The position numbers were made by a program, and so were the translations under genes. Below the pieces are notes generated by a model. That model had not been told where the DNA came from. It did not search any database and was given only the letters and a program-made list of their open reading frames with translations. A stretch of 64,000 bases of DNA, from assembly GCA_016713275.1 (NCBI GenBank), contig JADJPL010000006.1:310001-374000 (forward strand), given 5' to 3'. Shown here one piece after another: positions 1 through 6,651 of the stretch. Numbering within the stretch: the stretch's first letter is position 1; each line of letters starts with the position of its first letter. The DNA is from Haliscomenobacter sp. (lineage in GTDB: Bacteria; Bacteroidota; Bacteroidia; Chitinophagales; Saprospiraceae).

Positions 1-660
1 AAAGATCAAATCTTCGCTTTCCGAGTCGAACGACAGGTTTGCCCTGCTCAGGTGATGGAATGCGCCGCCAAGGTAAAAGTTGGCGTTGTCGTCAAAAACC
101 ATAAACCAAAGCAACCCGGCAGCCAGGTCGGCGAAAATGAAGTTGTCGCGGTCGAAACGGCCCTCCTGTGGGTCGCGGGTGGGGTCAAATCCCCCTTCGC
201 CGTCGTGTTGCGTACCCCAACGGAGGTTTAAGAAATCAATGCTTCGCTGGGCTGCGCCGGCTTCAGCGCCTACCACGAGGTAATTGGCTTTGTCCCGGTA
301 GCCACCCATGCGTTTGCTATACGAAAACGACGCTTTCCCCGTCAGGGTAGAGAAGTTGGCTTCGCCGGCACGATCTCCCCAGAACGTTCCGCCAATGCCG
401 AAATAATCATACCGCCCTACCGGAACGCGCTGATCATAAGAGACGGAATAGGTACGGAAGGCATTCGAACGCAACACGCTGGCCCATTGGTTGCGGTAGT
501 TCGCCACCAGGCGGGTGTTGCAGTTCATGACGCCCGTCATCGCCGGGTTGAGGTTGAGGGGCGACATATAAAACTGAGAAAAATGGATGTCCTGGGCTTG
601 GATAGAAGCCGAAACCAGGACAAAGAAAAGAAGACCGGTCAGGAATTGGGATTTTTTCAT
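1..660 (-). CDS. PorP/SprF family type IX secretion membrane protein (3' end outside window)
   Basis: The first 220 residues are present and the C-terminus lies beyond the window edge. The start is ATG at 660, followed by a signal peptide (MKKSQFLTGLLFFVLVSA, ending near QAQ). The mature part opens with DIHFSQFYMSPLNLNPAMTG, the hallmark N-terminus of the PorP/SprF family of Bacteroidota outer-membrane proteins, and goes on with aromatic-rich beta strands. Family members are beta-barrels that associate with the type IX secretion system or with cell-surface proteins carrying C-terminal sorting domains. Several paralogues per genome are usual, so this need not be the essential PorP. No other secretion gene is adjacent in the window. 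Confidence 0.88.
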   Translation of the reverse strand, partial: MKKSQFLTGLLFFVLVSASIQAQDIHFSQFYMSPLNLNPAMTGVMNCNTRLVANYRNQWASVLRSNAFRTYSVSYDQRVPVGRYDYFGIGGTFWGDRAGEANFSTLTGKASFSYSKRMGGYRDKANYLVVGAEAGAAQRSIDFLNLRWGTQHDGEGGFDPTRDPQEGRFDRDNFIFADLAAGLLWFMVFDDNANFYLGGAFHHLSRANLSFDSESEDLIF

Positions 661-1033
661 AAGATGAACTTTGCAGGCGGATTTGGCAATGTTAGCTGTA
701 TGATTTCAAGGTTATTTCAAACACAAGTATACGCAAACTCCCTCAAATCAAAGGAAGGGCAAGTGTTAAAGCATAGGCGCCGCTGAAAACCGGCATCACC
801 AAAACGCCGGTAAGCGGCATAATATTGCAGGTGAAATGCCGGTTCCGCTTCTTTGCAGAGGCGCTCTTCGACCATACCCGAACTGAAAATAGCCGTTCAG
901 GGCCTTGTCTGGTTTATTCCCTAAAAACCTCAAAAAAGTGGGCTTATTGCCTTCACGGAAAGAAAAAATTGCCGGGTTTTTCCCGGGGCTTGTCCCAAAC
1001 TTCACCCCGATCCTGGTATCCTTGCCAAAGGGG
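661..1033. other. Intergenic region without a recognised gene
   Basis: This 373-base gap separates the start of the PorP/SprF-like gene from the end of the HtrA-like protease gene, both on the minus strand. I see no conserved reading frame, RNA gene or convincing long hairpin. It should hold the promoter of the PorP/SprF-like gene, but no clear TTTG / TAnnTTTG pair could be assigned. Confidence 0.5.
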
Positions 1034-2122
1034 TTATCCATTCTCCTCGTGCTTCCAGATGGCTCCGAACTGTTCCACCAGGATATTGTCGTAGTAGTCC
1101 GCTTTTTCGAAAAGGTATTTAAACAGGTGCAGGCCCGTCTCCAGATTGAGGTAGCGGTCGTAAATAAGCAGCGAAAGAATGATGTCCTGGTCTTTTATAC
1201 TCAGGGAAAGCCCTTCCATGAGGTAGTTCTGCCGGAGCAAAAACTCGTACAGCGGTTTGATGTTTTCCTTGGGCACCATGCACAGGTACGCATCGCCGGT
1301 GATCAATCCGGTCTTTTCATAGTACGCGATGTTGATCTTGGCCGTGCCGTGCTGGACTTCCCAGTTATTCGGTCCTCTGCGCGATAACTCCACCTGATGG
1401 CCGGTTTGGCGAAGCATTTCTTCCACGGTTTTAGAAATTCCCACCGGCTCATAGAGCTCGACCTCGTCGGGGAGTACCACTTTGGCGCCGCAGTGGGGGC
1501 AATACTTGTCTTCGATAGTCGTCGCGGTAACCAGATTGGAACACGAATAGCAGCGCGTGCTGGTCTGACGTCCGGATTCGAGGAAGGCCCGGATCGCTTC
1601 CTGCAGGATTGGCGCCGGAAGCGAGAAGCCGATGTTGTTGCCGTCGCGCAGGATAAACGTGTTAATGCCTACGACTTCCCCTCCCAGATTCACTAAAGGC
1701 CCTCCGCTGTTGCCCGGATTAAGCGCGGCGTCGTGCTGAATGTACAGCACGTCGTTCATCTCGTGCCGGGTATTGGAAATGATTCCCTGCGTTGCGGTGT
1801 ATTTTAGCCCAAAAGGGTGGCCGATGGCAATGACCGGATCGCCTTCGTGAATGGATTCCGCCGTGGACAACTTGACTTCCGGCAATTCTGCCGTCGCCGG
1901 AGCTTCCAGCAACGCGATATCGTGTTTGGGATCGGTGAACACGACCCGGGCAAGCTGTTTGGGCAAATGCTTGCCGTGAACCACTACCTCCCGATTGTCG
2001 CGAACGACATGCTCGTTAGTTACGATCAAACGCGACCCCTGGAGGTAAAATCCCGTTCCTGTGCTATAGGGCGTAGCGATTTCAATGACAATATTCCGGT
2101 ACAGATCGATCACGTCCTTCAT
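1034..2122 (-). CDS. HtrA/DegP-like trypsin-type serine protease with zinc ribbon and YbjN-like tail
   Basis: The 362-residue protein has three parts. Residues 1-185 form an S1C trypsin-like protease with the complete triad: His38 in TNEHVV, Asp68 in PKHDIALLE and Ser139 in NPGNSGGPLV. Residues 191-211 form a four-cysteine zinc ribbon (CYSC...CPHC). Residues 225-362 look like a YbjN / type III secretion chaperone-like fold, judged by pattern only. No PDZ domain follows the protease, and no signal peptide precedes it, so unlike DegP/DegS it is probably cytoplasmic. The zinc ribbon and YbjN-like tail would replace PDZ domains as substrate or partner sensors. That role is inference. The start is ATG at 2122, and a degenerate heptamer tract lies just upstream. 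Confidence 0.8.
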   Translation of the reverse strand: MKDVIDLYRNIVIEIATPYSTGTGFYLQGSRLIVTNEHVVRDNREVVVHGKHLPKQLARVVFTDPKHDIALLEAPATAELPEVKLSTAESIHEGDPVIAIGHPFGLKYTATQGIISNTRHEMNDVLYIQHDAALNPGNSGGPLVNLGGEVVGINTFILRDGNNIGFSLPAPILQEAIRAFLESGRQTSTRCYSCSNLVTATTIEDKYCPHCGAKVVLPDEVELYEPVGISKTVEEMLRQTGHQVELSRRGPNNWEVQHGTAKINIAYYEKTGLITGDAYLCMVPKENIKPLYEFLLRQNYLMEGLSLSIKDQDIILSLLIYDRYLNLETGLHLFKYLFEKADYYDNILVEQFGAIWKHEENG

Positions 2123-2126
2123 GAGA

Positions 2127-2160
2127 AGGGATTTAGGGATTAGAGGGATTAAGAGGGAGC
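2127..2160. repeat. Degenerate heptamer tract
   Basis: The sequence GGGATTTAGGGATTAGAGGG and what follows repeats with a period close to seven. It lies just upstream of the start codon of the HtrA-like protease and resembles the better preserved heptamer tracts elsewhere in the window. Confidence 0.45.
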
Positions 2161-2254
2161 AGGGGGATCGGTTGGATCCAAACAGGGCTGAAATTACTAA
2201 TTGGCGCTCAATAATTCAAGGATGGGAGAGGGAAATCGGGGGAGGGGCATTGGC

Positions 2255-3013
2255 TTACCATTCGAGGCCGGGGTAAGCCCGCTGAAGGAATTGCATGTCG
2301 GCGAGGATATAGCCCAAATGTTCGGTGTGAATACCCTGTTTGCCTCCTTGTTGCATCCACCCGGATTCGGGCAGTTCCAGGGTGGCTTCTTTGAAAATTT
2401 CCCGAACGCGGGCGTTCCATTGCACATGAATGGCCTGGAGGCTGGGTCCTATCCCTGCGTCCTTCGCCCATTCGTCGATCGCGTCGGGGAGGAACATTTC
2501 ACCCGTATACATCCAGAGATCGGAAACGGCTTCCTGCATTTTCCGATGGCTCAGGCCGGTGCCGTCTCCCAGCCGGATCACCCATTCCGAGCTGAACCGC
2601 AGGTGGTAGGTGATCTCTTTGATCGCTTTCTGGGCAATTACCGCCAGTTCGGCGTCGGCGCTATCGCAAAGCTCCTGGTAAAGAAAGAAATTAAAGGCGT
2701 CGAAAAAAAACTGCCTCAGGATCGTATACCCCCAGTCTTCATTTGGTTGTTCCACCAATAGCAGGTTGCGGAACTCGCCCGCATCCCGCAAGAACGCCAG
2801 GGCATCTTCGGTGCGCCCCTTTCCTTCGACCTTGCCTGCATAGGCCAATAACATCCGCGCCTGCCCGATTTGATCCAGCGCGATGTTGGTCAAGGCAATA
2901 TCCTGCTCCAGCACAGGCCCGTGCCCGCACCATTCCGACTGCCGCTGCCCAAGGATCAGGGCGTTGTCGGCCAGGCGGAGAAGGTATTCGAAATGGGAAG
3001 GTTCAAGGTTCAA
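2255..3013 (-). CDS. paaC: 1,2-phenylacetyl-CoA epoxidase, subunit PaaC
   Basis: This 252-residue protein is the structural, non-catalytic partner of PaaA in the multicomponent monooxygenase that makes the ring-1,2-epoxide of phenylacetyl-CoA. It matches the ferritin-like PaaC family over its length, with LADNALILGQRQSEWCGHGP and ALTNIALDQIGQARMLL near the N-terminus and RFSSEWVIRLGDGT in the middle. PaaC lacks a full diiron site but forms a heterodimer with PaaA. The only in-frame start is TTG at 3013, because the upstream heptamer repeat supplies a TAA stop in this frame. It is the last gene of the paaA-paaB-paaC group, but a 164-base repeat tract separates it from paaB. paaD, which usually follows, is absent. 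Confidence 0.93.
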   Translation of the reverse strand: MNLEPSHFEYLLRLADNALILGQRQSEWCGHGPVLEQDIALTNIALDQIGQARMLLAYAGKVEGKGRTEDALAFLRDAGEFRNLLLVEQPNEDWGYTILRQFFFDAFNFFLYQELCDSADAELAVIAQKAIKEITYHLRFSSEWVIRLGDGTGLSHRKMQEAVSDLWMYTGEMFLPDAIDEWAKDAGIGPSLQAIHVQWNARVREIFKEATLELPESGWMQQGGKQGIHTEHLGYILADMQFLQRAYPGLEW

Positions 3014-3021
3014 TGAGGTAC

Positions 3022-3079
3022 GATTTACGGTTTACGGTTTACGGTTTACGGTTTACGGAGGACGGTTTACGGAGGACGG
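3022..3079. repeat. Heptamer tandem repeat (GTTTACG)n
   Basis: Four to five GTTTACG units are followed by GAGGACG variants (GTTTACG, GAGGACG, GTTTACG, GAGGACG), all in a strict period of seven. The tract begins about 9 bases upstream of the paaC start codon, inside the paa gene group. It resembles the short tandemly repeated heptamers (STRR) described in filamentous cyanobacteria. Confidence 0.85.
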
Positions 3080-3110
3080 GGGTGTATTCTATGAAAAAAC
3101 AGGATCACTC

Positions 3111-3173
3111 ACCCACCACCCACTAACCACTAACCACCAACCACTAACCACCAACCACCAACCACCAATCCCA
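3111..3173. repeat. Heptamer tandem repeat (CACTAAC / CACCAAC)n
   Basis: About eight units alternate between CACTAAC and CACCAAC with period seven. This second tract fills the rest of the paaB-paaC gap and ends just past the paaB stop region. Similar tracts recur at 13219-13276 and 26945-26983. Confidence 0.85.
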
Positions 3174-3177
3174 CCGT

Positions 3178-3462
3178 TTAAATATTTTTGACTTCATCCG
3201 GGAGTGAATAAAAAGTAGGGTGGCGGTAAATCTTGTCATCAGCTGGTTCGAACAAGGACTCCGTTTGGTTAGGACTGGAGGCAGTGATGTATTTCGATTC
3301 CACCACCCATAAACTTACGCCTTCGCTTCTGCGGGTGTAGACATCGCGGGCATTCTCTATAGCCATTTGGGCATCAGTCGCGTGGAGGCTTCCCACGTGT
3401 TTGTGGTGGAGGCCATTTTTACTCCGGATAAACACTTCCCAAAGAGGCCAGTCTTTTTTCAT
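3178..3462 (-). CDS. paaB: 1,2-phenylacetyl-CoA epoxidase, subunit PaaB
   Basis: A 94-residue protein of typical PaaB length that bridges PaaAC heterodimers in the phenylacetyl-CoA epoxidase complex. Recognisable PaaB features are WPLWEVFIRSKNGLHHKHVG at the N-terminus, the DAQMAIENARDVYTRR stretch and the WVVESKYI motif. The start ATG at 3462 is 12 bases after the paaA stop, so the two are probably translated from one transcript. Confidence 0.95.
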   Translation of the reverse strand: MKKDWPLWEVFIRSKNGLHHKHVGSLHATDAQMAIENARDVYTRRSEGVSLWVVESKYITASSPNQTESLFEPADDKIYRHPTFYSLPDEVKNI

Positions 3463-3474
3463 ATTGCTGGTGGT

Positions 3475-4455
3475 TTATGAGTAGGTTGCTACAGGCGTTG
3501 GAGAGGCAACCGCTTCGGCTGCGGTTTGCCGGGCTTTTCGTTTTTCGGCGTAGGCCATGGCGGCATCCCGCACCCATTGCCCTTCTTCGTGGGCTTTGCG
3601 GCGTGCCCGGATGCGGTCGCGGTTGCAGGGGCCATTGCCTTTGACGACGTCCCAGAATTCAGCCCAGTTAATGGGGCCGAAATCGTAATGGCCTCGTTCT
3701 TCATTCCATCGAAGGTCCGGGTCTGGAATCGCAATGCCGAGGAAATGGGCCTGCTCGACGGTTACATCCACGAAGCGCTGCCGCAACTCGTCGTTGGAGA
3801 GGCGTTTGATCTTCCATTTCATCGATTGCTCAGAATGGGGCGAGTCGCTGTCGTGCGGTCCAAACATCATTAACGAAGGCCACCACCAGCGATTCAGGGC
3901 ATCCTGGGCCATGGCTTTCTGAGCCTCCGATCCCCGGCACAAGGTGAGCATGATCTCGTACCCCTGGCGCTGGTGAAAACTTTCCTCTTTGCAAATGCGC
4001 ACCATCGCCCGGGCGTAAGGCCCATACGAGCAGCGGCACAACGGCACCTGATTCATAATGGCCGCCCCGTCGACGAGCCAGCCAATCGCGCCGATATCCG
4101 CCCAATTCAGGGTGGGGTAGTTAAAGATACTGCTGTATTTGGCGTTGCCGTAAAGGTATTCGTCGATCAGCGTTTCCCGCTCCACCCCCAGGGTTTCCGC
4201 GGCGCTGTACAGGTACAATCCATGGCCCGCCTCGTCCTGGACCTTGGCCAGCAACGCGACTTTACGGCGCAGCGAAGGGGCCCGGGTGATCCAGTTTCCC
4301 TCCGGCAACATCCCCACAATCTCCGAGTGCGCGTGCTGCGAGATCTGGCGGATCAGGGTTTTGCGGTAGGCCTCCGGCATCCAGTCTCTCGGCTCGATCC
4401 GAATTTCAGCGTCCACTTTGTCCTGAAAGGTTTTCTCCAGTTGTTCGGCGTTCAT
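3475..4455 (-). CDS. paaA: 1,2-phenylacetyl-CoA epoxidase, catalytic subunit PaaA
   Basis: The 326-residue catalytic subunit carries the diiron centre that epoxidises the aromatic ring of phenylacetyl-CoA. The family's iron ligands can be seen as Glu45 (HAHSEIVG), Glu75/His78 (DEAGHGLYLYS) and Glu158/His161 (CKEESFHQRQG). Length and order match PaaA throughout. It is the first gene of paaA-paaB-paaC. Its promoter at 4520-4562 carries a perfect inverted repeat (AAACGAAC-GTTT-GTTCGTTT) that is shared with paaE and paaZ and is probably bound by the TetR regulator encoded upstream. Confidence 0.96.
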   Translation of the reverse strand: MNAEQLEKTFQDKVDAEIRIEPRDWMPEAYRKTLIRQISQHAHSEIVGMLPEGNWITRAPSLRRKVALLAKVQDEAGHGLYLYSAAETLGVERETLIDEYLYGNAKYSSIFNYPTLNWADIGAIGWLVDGAAIMNQVPLCRCSYGPYARAMVRICKEESFHQRQGYEIMLTLCRGSEAQKAMAQDALNRWWWPSLMMFGPHDSDSPHSEQSMKWKIKRLSNDELRQRFVDVTVEQAHFLGIAIPDPDLRWNEERGHYDFGPINWAEFWDVVKGNGPCNRDRIRARRKAHEEGQWVRDAAMAYAEKRKARQTAAEAVASPTPVATYS

Positions 4456-4519
4456 TGGTTTTTTGGGTTGTGGTTCCTGAATCGTTCGATCCGGAAGGGT
4501 TCAAATGAAGTTCCGTATA

Positions 4520-4527
4520 CAAACATA
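4520..4527 (-). promoter_or_regulatory. Putative paaA promoter (-7 box)
   Basis: On the minus strand this reads TATGTTTG, a perfect match to the Bacteroidota -7 element TAnnTTTG. The expected -33 region, about 20 bases upstream, falls inside the operator at 4543-4562, which fits repression by occlusion. Confidence 0.6.
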
Positions 4528-4542
4528 ACGATTTTTATAAAA

Positions 4543-4562
4543 AAACGAACGTTTGTTCGTTT
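4543..4562. promoter_or_regulatory. Putative PaaR-type (TetR) operator upstream of paaA
   Basis: Arms AAACGAAC and GTTCGTTT form a perfect 8-base inverted repeat around GTTT. The half AACGAACGTT recurs at 6491-6510 and 49935-49951, in front of paaE and paaZ. The core AACGNNCGTT agrees with what I recall of the binding sequence of the TetR-family repressor PaaR of Thermus. Confidence 0.75.
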
Positions 4563-4567
4563 TGTTC

Positions 4568-4775
4568 TGTCCCCCGGAATGCCCTTCCGGAAATGTCCCC
4601 CGGAATTGCATTCCGGAAATGTCCCCCGGAATTGCATTCCGGAAATGTCCCCCGGAATTGCATTCCGGGAATGTCCCCCGGAATTGCATTCCGGAAATGT
4701 AGCCCGGAATTGCATTCCGGAAATGTCCCCCGGAATGGCATTCCGGAAATGTACCCCGGAATTGCATTCCGGGGC
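4568..4775. repeat. Eight-unit tandem array of 26-bp hairpins
   Basis: Eight consecutive units of exactly 26 bases fill the gap between the TetR gene and the paaA promoter. Each unit holds the dyad CCGGAAT-TGC-ATTCCGG (7-bp stem, 3-base loop) joined by a spacer of the type AAATGTCCC. Units 2, 3 and 5 are identical in the core. Units 1, 6, 7 and 8 carry one to three substitutions, for example GCCCTTCC in the first. Adjacent units are not separated by unique spacers, so this is not a CRISPR array. Translation in several frames gives repeated peptides that I regard as spurious. Confidence 0.95.
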
Positions 4776-4776
4776 C

Positions 4777-4825
4777 GTTTGACGGATTTCAAATCCGTCA
4801 AACACTCTCGGAATCCAATTCCGAG
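4777..4825. repeat. Two further palindromes, overlapping the 3' end of the TetR gene
   Basis: A perfect 13-bp dyad (4777-4789 with 4791-4803, containing GACGGATTT) is followed by CTCGGAAT-CCA-ATTCCGAG at 4807-4825. The TetR gene ends inside them: the first contains its stop codon and the second encodes its last residues (SSELDSES). The second dyad resembles the units of the neighbouring array, so the repeat family seems to have invaded the coding end of the gene. Confidence 0.8.
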
Positions 4826-5403
4826 CTACAGCGAAGGCCATAGAAGAGGAGGTTCAGGATTTCTTCTTCTACGTCGGGGGCAGAAAGCCGCCTGCCGGGC
4901 TGAAACCAATCGTACAGCCAGCGGAGGGAGGAAAAGAGCGTGTAGAGAACAACCTGGGGTTCTTGCGCCCTGATTTCTCCCGCTTCAATTCCCTGCCGGA
5001 GGATATGGATAAAGCGCTGTTCGTAATCCCGGCGCATGTCTTTGAAATCCGAAAGGTAGGGTTCTCCAAGGTGCCTCCATTCGTCGTTAAAGGAAGTGAC
5101 CGAGGTGACGTCCTGGATCGCAGTCCTTATATGCAGGCGCAGCAACTGCTCCACTTTCGCGGCTACCGGGATATCCATAGCCTCCACTTTCTCCATCATA
5201 GAGAGGAATTTGAGGGCGTTGGCCAGGCAGATTTCCTGAAGGAGTTTTTCTTTGGATTCGATGTGGTTGTACAGGCTGGAGGCCTGCAGCCCGACAGCGC
5301 GGGCCAAATCCCGCATCGAGGTGGCGGAGTATCCTTTATCCCGGAAGAGAATGGCGGCGGATTCGAGGATGTGTTGTCTCTTGGGCTTTTCTACTTTTTC
5401 CAT
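4798..5403 (-). CDS. TetR family transcriptional regulator, probable PaaR
   Basis: The 201-residue protein has an N-terminal TetR helix-turn-helix at about residues 8-55 (AAILFRDKGYSATSMRDLAR, then LQASSLYNHIESKEKLL) and an all-helical ligand-binding domain. It lies between paaE (8-base gap, probably the same transcript) and paaA. Regulators of this type in Bacteroidota and Thermus bind phenylacetyl-CoA and derepress paa genes. The matching operators at paaA, paaE and paaZ support this job here but do not prove it. The last eight or so residues are encoded by a palindromic repeat and may be dispensable. Confidence 0.85.
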   Translation of the reverse strand: MEKVEKPKRQHILESAAILFRDKGYSATSMRDLARAVGLQASSLYNHIESKEKLLQEICLANALKFLSMMEKVEAMDIPVAAKVEQLLRLHIRTAIQDVTSVTSFNDEWRHLGEPYLSDFKDMRRDYEQRFIHILRQGIEAGEIRAQEPQVVLYTLFSSLRWLYDWFQPGRRLSAPDVEEEILNLLFYGLRCSSELDSESV

Positions 5404-5411
5404 GGCGGCAA

Positions 5412-6485
5412 TCAGCTATCAAAATCGATAATCAAGGTGGCGGTTTTGGGGTGGGCTTGGCAGGCGAGGATGTACCCGGCCTCCAGTTCATCTGGTTCGA
5501 GGGCATAGTTCACTTCCATGTCCGCTGCGCCTTCGAGCAATTTGGCCTTGCAGGTGCAGCAAACGCCTCCTTTGCAGGCAAACGGCAGATCAGCGCCGGC
5601 TTTCAGGGCCGCTTCGAGGAGGGTTTCTCCATGCGACGGCATCCCAAACCGAAAGGTATTCCCGTCGAGCCGGATCGTGACGCTGCTCTGAATCGCAGGG
5701 CCTTCCCCTTGCCAAACGGGCTTTTGACGGCGCTCCGTGCTTAGTCCCGTGGTGAACAGTTCAGAATGGATCCGCTTCCGGTCCACCCCAAGCGATTCCA
5801 ACTGCTCCCGAATGCTTCGGATCATGGCCTCCGGACCGCAAAGAAAGCATTCGTCTACTTCAGCGGGGTCGATCAGGCGGGAGAAGATGGTCGCGCATTT
5901 GGCTTCGTCGATCCGGCCGCTGAGCAGGTCGCTTCCCTGGTCTTCCCTGCTGAGTATGTGAAATAGCCCCAACCGGTTCAGATAGCGGTTTTTCAACCCT
6001 TCCAGCGCTTCGCGGAAAAGGATGGACTCGGTGGTCCGGTTGCCGTAAAATAGGGTAAAAACGCTTTGAGGCTCTCCTTCTAAAATGGCTTTCATCAGGG
6101 AGATCACCGGGGTAATCCCGCTACCTACCGCGAACGCGACGTAGTTTTTGCAATGGTCCGGATGGATCGGCGTATGGAAATTCCCCATAGGAGTCATGAC
6201 CTCCAGCGTGGTTCCTTCTTTCAGGCGCTCATTGGCAAAGGTGGAAAACGTGTCTCCCGGGAGCTGCTTGATGGCCACGCGGAGCTCGTTCTCCCCGGGA
6301 CTACTGCAAATGGAGTACGAGCGGCGAATATCTTCCCCGTTGAGCTCGGTCCGAAGCGTCAGGTATTGTCCCGCCTGGAAAAGATACTCCCCGCGCGCTT
6401 CTTCCGGCACGTCAAACGCAACCGACACGCAGCCCGGGGCCTCCCTCCGTATTTCCTTAATGCGTAAGGTGTGAAATTTTGGCAT
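5412..6485 (-). CDS. paaE: Phenylacetyl-CoA epoxidase reductase subunit PaaE
   Basis: The 357-residue reductase passes electrons from NADPH through FAD and a plant-type [2Fe-2S] cluster to the PaaA diiron site. Domains are visible in order: the FAD-binding motif RRSYS (residues 54-58), the nicotinamide-binding AVGSGITP (119-126), and a C-terminal ferredoxin with Cys304, Cys309, Cys312 (CKGGVCCTC) and Cys342. I chose ATG at 6485 rather than the longer frame starting at 6512. MPKFHTLRIKEIRRE is the usual PaaE N-terminus, and the longer start would place the operator and -7 box inside the gene. It is the first gene of paaE-tetR. Confidence 0.94.
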   Translation of the reverse strand: MPKFHTLRIKEIRREAPGCVSVAFDVPEEARGEYLFQAGQYLTLRTELNGEDIRRSYSICSSPGENELRVAIKQLPGDTFSTFANERLKEGTTLEVMTPMGNFHTPIHPDHCKNYVAFAVGSGITPVISLMKAILEGEPQSVFTLFYGNRTTESILFREALEGLKNRYLNRLGLFHILSREDQGSDLLSGRIDEAKCATIFSRLIDPAEVDECFLCGPEAMIRSIREQLESLGVDRKRIHSELFTTGLSTERRQKPVWQGEGPAIQSSVTIRLDGNTFRFGMPSHGETLLEAALKAGADLPFACKGGVCCTCKAKLLEGAADMEVNYALEPDELEAGYILACQAHPKTATLIIDFDS

Positions 6486-6490
6486 AACTC

Positions 6491-6510
6491 GCGAATGAAC
6501 GTTCGTTTGC
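6491..6510. promoter_or_regulatory. Putative PaaR-type operator at the paaE promoter
   Basis: The site reads GCGAATGAACGTTCGTTTGC on the plus strand. On the minus strand it contains AAACGAACGTTCATTCG, nearly identical to the paaZ site. It directly abuts the -7 box TATCTTTG (minus strand, 6510-6517) of paaE, and so would cover the transcription start. It is also within 110 bases of the presumed promoter of the divergent oxidoreductase gene. Confidence 0.72.
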
Positions 6511-6517
6511 AAAGATA
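6510..6517 (-). promoter_or_regulatory. Putative paaE promoter (-7 box TATCTTTG)
   Basis: A perfect TAnnTTTG element on the minus strand, 25 bases upstream of the chosen paaE start. A convincing -33 TTTG was not found at the right distance. Confidence 0.5.
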
Positions 6518-6599
6518 TAAAATTGTTTTTAACACATGCGCTGTCGCCCAGAACCCATACGCCACGGCGATTTTCTTGGCATTATACGCAACCTTCCCG

Positions 6600-6607
6600 T
6601 ACCTTCG
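6600..6607 (+). promoter_or_regulatory. Possible promoter of the fused oxidoreductase (TACCTTCG)
   Basis: TACCTTCG differs from TAnnTTTG at one position and lies 44 bases before the ATG at 6652. A weak TTGG sits about 20 bases upstream. The longer reading frame starting at 6523 would run through this element. Confidence 0.35.
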
Positions 6608-6651
6608 TGCCTTTAGTGGAAAGCAATAACCCAATCGAAAAACACAGCCTC

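Noticed and set aside
796..1041. 81-residue open frame on the minus strand after the HtrA-like protease
   Set aside because: No family features or convincing start; it overlaps the protease stop and looks like chance.
4568..4775. CRISPR array
   Set aside because: Exact 26-base tandem units without unique spacers and no cas genes nearby; each unit is a hairpin of its own.
4452..4841. Coding sequences with repeated peptide (GNAIPGDISG-like) in several frames
   Set aside because: They arise from translating the 26-base hairpin array. The same pattern appears on both strands in several frames, and the region holds the paaA promoter.
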